Part shown: in pieces, positions 60,056 through 64,000 of the stretch
Position numbering within the stretch: the stretch's first letter is position 1
Layout of the letters: each line of letters starts with the position of its first letter
Assembly: GCA_964202965.1 (NCBI GenBank)
Contig: CAXNKG010000007.1
Coordinates: forward strand, 29,566 to 93,565
Direction: 5' to 3'
Source: CAXNKG01 sp964202965
Lineage (GTDB): Bacteria > Acidobacteriota > Vicinamibacteria > Vicinamibacterales > UBA2999
DNA length: 64,000 bases
Program-made: the position numbers and the translations under genes
Notes under the pieces: model-generated
Database searches by the model: none
What the model saw: only the letters and a program-made list of their open reading frames with translations
What the model was told of the DNA's origin: nothing

Positions 60056-61636
60056 ATGCTGACGCTCTCCTGGCTGCTGCCGCTGGCCGGCGCCCTGGCC
60101 GTGATGTTCGTCCCCAACGCGGACGGGCGCCGCGACGGCGTCATCCGCTGGCTGTCGCTCGTCACCGCCATAGGCACGTTCGCGGTCACGCTCGCCATCT
60201 GGGGCGGCTTCGATCCCGACTCGGCGGCCTTCCAGTTCGTCGAGCGGGTCCCCTGGATTCCCGCGTTCGGGATCGACTACTTCATCGGCGTCGACGGCAT
60301 CAGTCTGCTGCTCGTGGTGCTGACCGGATTTCTGACGCCGATTGCGCTCCTGTCGTCCTGGGGATCGATCGAGCGCAAGGTAAAGGAGTTCTCGATCTTC
60401 ATGCTGGCCCTCGAGGCGGCGATGATCGGCGTCTTCGTCTCGCTCGATCTGTTCCTGTTCTACGTGTTCTGGGACGCGATGCTGATCCCGATGTACTTCC
60501 TCATCGGCATCTGGGGCTACGACCAGCGCGTGTACGCGGCGGTCAAGTTCATGCTCTACACGATGGCGGGGAGCGTGCTGATGCTCATTGCCATCCTGGG
60601 CCTCGCGTACCTGCACAGCAGCGCCACCGGCGTCTATTCCTTCGACCTTCTCAAGCTCTACGCGCTCGACATCGCGCCGCAGACGCAGACGTGGTTCTTC
60701 CTGGCCTTCACGCTCGCATTTGCCATCAAGGTGCCGCTCTTCCCGTTTCATACGTGGCTGCCGGACGCGCACGTCCAGGCGCCGACGGCCGGCTCGGTCA
60801 TTCTGGCGGGCGTGCTCCTGAAGATGGGGACCTACGGGCTGCTGCGGTTCTCGTTCCCGCTGTTCCCGGAGGCGGCGACCTATTTCGCGCCCTGGCTGGC
60901 AGTGCTGGCCGTGATCGGCATCGTGTACGGCGCGCTTGTCGCGATGGTGCAGCCGGACATGAAGAAGCTGGTGGCGTATTCGTCGGTCAGCCACCTCGGC
61001 TTTGTCGTGCTGGGGATCTGCGCGATGAACGTGCAGGGCGTCCAGGGTGCGATCTACCAGATGCTGGCGCACGGCGTCAGCACCGGCGGGCTCTTCCTGA
61101 TGGTCGGGATGCTGTCGGATCGCCGCCACACGCGTCTCATCGCCGATTTTGGCGGCCTGAAGGCGGTCGTGCCGAAGCTGACCGCCGCGTTCCTCATCAT
61201 TACGCTCGCGTCGATCGGCCTGCCCGGACTGAACGGCTTCATCGGCGAGTTCCTGATTCTGCTGGGCGCGTTCCGATGGGATCCGCGCTTCGCCGTCGTC
61301 GCCGGCCTCGGGGTGATTCTGTCGGCGGTCTACATGCTGTGGATGGTCCAGCGCGTGTACTACGGCCCGGTGACGCATGCCGAGAACGCCACGCTGCGCG
61401 ACCTGGTGCCGCGTGAGTGGGTGAGCGTCGTGGCGCTCTGTGGCATCGCGCTCGTGATGGGCATCGCGCCGATGCTCTTCCTGCGCCCGATGGAAGCGTC
61501 CGTTGACGCGCTGATTCAACGGGTACAGACGGCGCAGACGCTCCGGGTGAAAGACGATGGAAGGCAAAAGTCAAAAGTCAAAAGTCAAAGGTCAGAGAAC
61601 ACGTCTGAACCCTTGGACCATACTTTTGACTTTTGA
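60056..61636 (+). CDS. nuoM: NADH-quinone oxidoreductase subunit M
   Basis: 526 residues, 14 helices. Typical blocks are FYVFWDAMLIPMYFLIGIWG, A-F-A-I-K-V-P-L-F-P-F-H-T-W-L-P-D-A-H-V-Q-A-P-T-A-G-S-V, and KKLVAYSSVSHLGFVVLGIC. The last 25 or so residues (from about RQKSKVKSQ) are encoded by the AAAAGTC repeat and its spacer, beyond the natural end of the last helix. Translation is likely to have been extended by repeat entry. Confidence 0.95.
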   Translation: MLTLSWLLPLAGALAVMFVPNADGRRDGVIRWLSLVTAIGTFAVTLAIWGGFDPDSAAFQFVERVPWIPAFGIDYFIGVDGISLLLVVLTGFLTPIALLSSWGSIERKVKEFSIFMLALEAAMIGVFVSLDLFLFYVFWDAMLIPMYFLIGIWGYDQRVYAAVKFMLYTMAGSVLMLIAILGLAYLHSSATGVYSFDLLKLYALDIAPQTQTWFFLAFTLAFAIKVPLFPFHTWLPDAHVQAPTAGSVILAGVLLKMGTYGLLRFSFPLFPEAATYFAPWLAVLAVIGIVYGALVAMVQPDMKKLVAYSSVSHLGFVVLGICAMNVQGVQGAIYQMLAHGVSTGGLFLMVGMLSDRRHTRLIADFGGLKAVVPKLTAAFLIITLASIGLPGLNGFIGEFLILLGAFRWDPRFAVVAGLGVILSAVYMLWMVQRVYYGPVTHAENATLRDLVPREWVSVVALCGIALVMGIAPMLFLRPMEASVDALIQRVQTAQTLRVKDDGRQKSKVKSQRSENTSEPLDHTFDF

Positions 61637-61653
61637 CTTTTCACTTTTGACTT
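61565..61653. repeat. AAAAGTC heptamer inverted repeat between nuoM and nuoN
   Basis: Three tandem AAAAGTC units (61566-61586) are complemented by (CTTTTGA)-type units at 61622-61652. A 20-base stem (61566-61585 with 61622-61641) is perfect, with a 36-base loop. The stop of nuoM lies in the right arm and the ATG of nuoN just after it, so the hairpin could also mask the nuoN ribosome site. Confidence 0.85.
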
Positions 61654-63093
61654 ATGTTCAACTCATCCTTTGACGCCGTCGTGCCGATGGTATGCGTCAC
61701 CCTCGCGGCGCTCGCCGTGATGGGCGCGGAGGCGTTTCGATCCAGGGGCGAGAGCCTGCCCGTGGGCGGTCTCGGAATCGTGGGCCTGGCTGGTGCGGCG
61801 ATGTCATCGGTCCTGCTGTGGAACCGGAACGCCGCCAGCTTCGGCGTGATTGTCGCCGACAACTTCGCGCTCTTCGTGACGATCACGCTCGTCCTCGTCG
61901 GCATCCTGACGATCATGTTCTCGTCGCCGGTCGTGAAGCGCGACGGCTTGCCGAAGGGCGAGTACTACACGCTGATTCTCTTCTCGGTGGCCGGCATGAT
62001 CATGATGGCGTCCGCCAACGATCTGCTGGTAATCTTCATCGCCCTCGAGATTCTGTCGATTGCGGTGTACGTCCTGACGGGCATCCGGCGCGACGATCCG
62101 CGCGCGACCGAAGCGGCCTTCAAGTACTTCCTGCTGGGCGCGTTTTCGAGCGCCTTCTTCCTCTACGGGATTGCGTTTACCTACGGCCTGGCCGGCACCA
62201 CACGGCTGGACCGCATCGGCGCGTTCCTCGCGGCCCAGTCGATGAGCGACAACCGCCTGATCCTGGTGGCGCTCGGCCTGCTCCTCGTCGGGTTCGCGTT
62301 CAAGATCTCGGCCGTGCCCTTCCACATGTGGACGCCCGATGCCTACGAGGGCGCGCCGGCCATCGTCACCGGCTTCATGTCCACCGGTGTCAAGGCGGCA
62401 GCGTTCGCGGCGTTCGCCCGCGTGTTTCTCTCCGCCTTCGAGCCCTTCAGCGGCGAATGGGCGCCGGTCGTCTGGTGGCTGGCGGCGGCGACGATGATCC
62501 TCGGGACGGTCGTGGGAGTGGCGCAGAGCAACCTGAAGCGGATGCTCGCGTATTCCAGCATCGCGCACGGCGGCTATCTGCTGGTCGGCCTCGTCGCGGC
62601 GAATCAGGTGGGGAAGGCGGCGATTCTCTTCTATTTGCTGGCCTACGCCGTGACGAACCTCGCGGCGTTCGGTGTCATCGCCATGCTCGGGACGAAGGAC
62701 GCCGCCAACGACGAACTGCGCGATTACGCCGGCCTGTGGCACGCGCGGCCGGCGCTGGCCGGCCTGATGACCGTCTGCCTGCTCTCGCTCGGGGGGCTCC
62801 CCCCGACCGTCGGCTTCATCGGCAAGTGGTACATCTTCAGCGCCGCGGTGGGCGCCGGCTATTACGGACTCGCGATCATCGGCGTGTTGACCAGCGTCAT
62901 CTCCGTCTTCTTCTACCTGCGCGTCGTCGTCATGATGTACATGTCCGATCGGCCGGCGACCGCGGTGTGTCCGCCGGTGTCCACCGTGGGCATGGTGGCG
63001 CTCGTCGCCTCGATCGTCGTCATCCTCGCGCTCGGCATCCTGCCGACGCCGGTCCTCACTCTCGCCGCCGAATCCATCGCAACAATCTTCTAG
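61654..63093 (+). CDS. nuoN: NADH-quinone oxidoreductase subunit N
   Basis: 479 residues, 14 helices. Landmarks: FIALEILSIAVYVLTGIRRD, KYFLLGAFSSAFFLYGIA, FKISAVPFHMWTPDAYEGAP (the key Lys and His), KRMLAYSSIAHGGYLLVGL, and G-G-L-P-P-T-V-G-F-I-G-K-W-Y. Third antiporter-like subunit. Last nuo gene of the operon. No clear ribosome site is present because a repeat abuts the ATG. Confidence 0.95.
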   Translation: MFNSSFDAVVPMVCVTLAALAVMGAEAFRSRGESLPVGGLGIVGLAGAAMSSVLLWNRNAASFGVIVADNFALFVTITLVLVGILTIMFSSPVVKRDGLPKGEYYTLILFSVAGMIMMASANDLLVIFIALEILSIAVYVLTGIRRDDPRATEAAFKYFLLGAFSSAFFLYGIAFTYGLAGTTRLDRIGAFLAAQSMSDNRLILVALGLLLVGFAFKISAVPFHMWTPDAYEGAPAIVTGFMSTGVKAAAFAAFARVFLSAFEPFSGEWAPVVWWLAAATMILGTVVGVAQSNLKRMLAYSSIAHGGYLLVGLVAANQVGKAAILFYLLAYAVTNLAAFGVIAMLGTKDAANDELRDYAGLWHARPALAGLMTVCLLSLGGLPPTVGFIGKWYIFSAAVGAGYYGLAIIGVLTSVISVFFYLRVVVMMYMSDRPATAVCPPVSTVGMVALVASIVVILALGILPTPVLTLAAESIATIF

Positions 63094-63116
63094 CGCGCGT
63101 GGGAGAATGAAGCCGC

Positions 63117-63719
63117 GTGGCCGATTCCCCAGACGACTCCACACGCGAGCTCACGGTGCTCGAGTCCGAATTGAAGCGGCTGGAGGCGGAGTACAACATG
63201 TTCTTCGCCGGACGGCTGCCGCGTCCGCCGTGGGAAACGCGCACGCGTGTGACCGCCCTCGTCAAGCGGCTGGATCGGACGCAGGCCCTCGGCAATTACG
63301 CCGATCGGTTCCGGTTTCTCACGCTGCAGACGCGATATGCGACGTTCACCGATCTCTGGGACCGCGGGCTGCGGGCCCGCGAAGAAGGACGTCCGGGACC
63401 CTTCGTCCAGACGCGCGCGGCTGCGCCGGCATCGCCCAGGCCGAAGGACCGCATTCTCTACGTGACGACGATCACCGATCCGGGCCGCGACCTGGCGAAG
63501 GTGCAGGACCTGTACGAGACACTGGCCGAGGCGCGGCGGGAGAGCGGCTACGATGGACCGCCGGTGCCGTTTCACAAGTTCGTCGACCTGATTCGCACCC
63601 AGGTGGGCGCCCTCAAGGCGGCGGGCAGCGAGGAAGTGGCGTTCCGGGTGGCGGTCAGGGACGGAAAAGTGGCGTTTACCGCGCGGGCGATGCGCGGTGC
63701 CGTGAAGTCGGAAGAGTGA
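63117..63719 (+). CDS. Conserved hypothetical protein
   Basis: 200 residues from GTG. A helical N-terminal region (LTVLESELKRLEAEYNMFFA) includes a Y-N-x-F-F-A-G-R-L-P-R-P-P-W-E-x-R block that resembles the MXAN_5187 C-terminal-type family of deltaproteobacteria; I am only moderately sure of that link. A linker follows at about residues 95-108, and a second domain (ILYVTTITDPGRDLAKVQDL) ends in a beta strand pair (VAFRVAVRDGKVAFTARA). Function unknown. It may be co-transcribed after nuoN. Confidence 0.6.
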   Translation: MADSPDDSTRELTVLESELKRLEAEYNMFFAGRLPRPPWETRTRVTALVKRLDRTQALGNYADRFRFLTLQTRYATFTDLWDRGLRAREEGRPGPFVQTRAAAPASPRPKDRILYVTTITDPGRDLAKVQDLYETLAEARRESGYDGPPVPFHKFVDLIRTQVGALKAAGSEEVAFRVAVRDGKVAFTARAMRGAVKSEE

Positions 63720-63763
63720 CAGTGGGTCTGAACGCTTTGAAAGAGGGAGTCGGATGCGGTGGG

Positions 63764-63788
63764 CCCGGCGCCGCAGAACGGCGCCGGG
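63764..63788. terminator. GC-rich hairpin between convergent genes
   Basis: A perfect ten-base stem (63764-63773 with 63779-63788) and a five-base loop lie between the stop of the 63117 gene and the stop of the cold-shock gene. There is no T tract on either side, so it may be a bidirectional terminator of the weak type. Confidence 0.5.
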
Positions 63789-63805
63789 CAGGTCGTGAAG
63801 TGGCT

Positions 63806-64000
63806 CTAGCTCGGTTTGCTGACGTTCCCTGCCTGCGGGCCCTTGGGGCCGTCGACGATCTCGAATTCGACCGCCTGACCCTCATCCAGGGACCGGAAGC
63901 CGTTGCCCGTGATCGCGGAGTAGTGGACGAACACGTCGCTGCCACCCTCGCGCTCAATGAACCCATAGCCCTTGGCGTTATTGAACCACTTGACCTTGCC
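63806..64000 (-). CDS. Cold shock protein (CspA family), partial at window edge
   Basis: The last 64 residues are present; the start lies beyond the right edge. RNP1 reads K-G-Y-G-F-I and RNP2 V-F-V-H-Y, with GKVKWFNNAKGYGF and a terminal G-P-Q-A-G-N-V. Typical of cold-shock-domain RNA chaperones of about 66-70 residues. Complete from near the N-terminus, so only a few residues are missing. Confidence 0.93.
   Translation of the reverse strand, partial: GKVKWFNNAKGYGFIEREGGSDVFVHYSAITGNGFRSLDEGQAVEFEIVDGPKGPQAGNVSKPS

Overview
This is a high-GC, gene-dense bacterial chromosome segment that looks like an acidobacterium, most likely class Vicinamibacteria. The clues are the many secreted paralogues with a P-D/N-L-x-G-I-W motif next to small DUF6152-type proteins, TonB-dependent receptors that begin with a carboxypeptidase-regulatory-like domain, diheme-type cytochromes resembling the photosynthetic reaction-centre cytochrome subunit, and dispersed GGGGTCAGACCCC-type palindromes. 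The assignment is by content only; no rRNA gene is in the window. No tRNA, CRISPR array or transposase gene was seen, and no gap between genes exceeds about 165 bases.

Layout. 1-1846 (-): the end of an osmoprotectant-type ABC transporter and a membrane di-iron hydroxylase. 1.9-9.3 kb: envelope and secreted proteins (three copies of an unrecognised secreted family, a universal stress protein, a lipoprotein metallo-beta-lactamase, a cyclase-family hydrolase, a VOC protein, a cupin, a DUF6152 protein). 9.3-14.3 kb: MATE exporter, cupin, HD hydrolase, exported glutathione peroxidase, double ABM-domain protein, serine beta-lactamase-fold hydrolase. 14.4-21.1 kb: organic-acid block with malate synthase, an oxalate/formate-type MFS carrier, a hydratase/FAH-like enzyme, a formyl-CoA transferase homologue and a ketopantoate-reductase-like protein. 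21.1-29.9 kb: an exported electron-transfer/propeller island (NHL propeller, reaction-centre-type cytochrome c, two DUF6152 proteins, four GIW proteins, a monoheme cytochrome, and a three-domain cytochrome/propeller fusion), whose function is not known to me.

30.8-39.7 kb: corrinoid salvage and uptake (CbiZ, CbiB, a cobalamin riboswitch, BtuB, BtuF, BtuD, BtuC, CobQ). The stop/start overlaps suggest one riboswitch-controlled operon from btuB to cobQ. btuF carries an in-frame 91-bp palindromic element. 39.7-43.5 kb: a ribose/galactose-type sugar ABC transporter. 43.5-51.5 kb: redoxin, a second TonB receptor, two tandem cytochrome c'-like proteins, a DHA2 exporter, a phospholipase-D-type synthase, YajQ and a small coiled-coil protein.

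51.6-63.1 kb: respiratory complex I operon in the order nuoA-B-C-D-E-F-H-J-K-L-M-N. nuoG and nuoI are absent, and three of the gene junctions hold short tandem repeats. A conserved hypothetical protein and the start of a cold-shock protein gene close the window.

Recurrent themes are translational coupling by ATGA, GTGA, TGATG or TAGTG overlaps, several genes with a TATAAT-like box only 6-8 bases before the start codon (possible leaderless mRNAs), and simple-sequence or palindromic repeats that have crept into coding ends.
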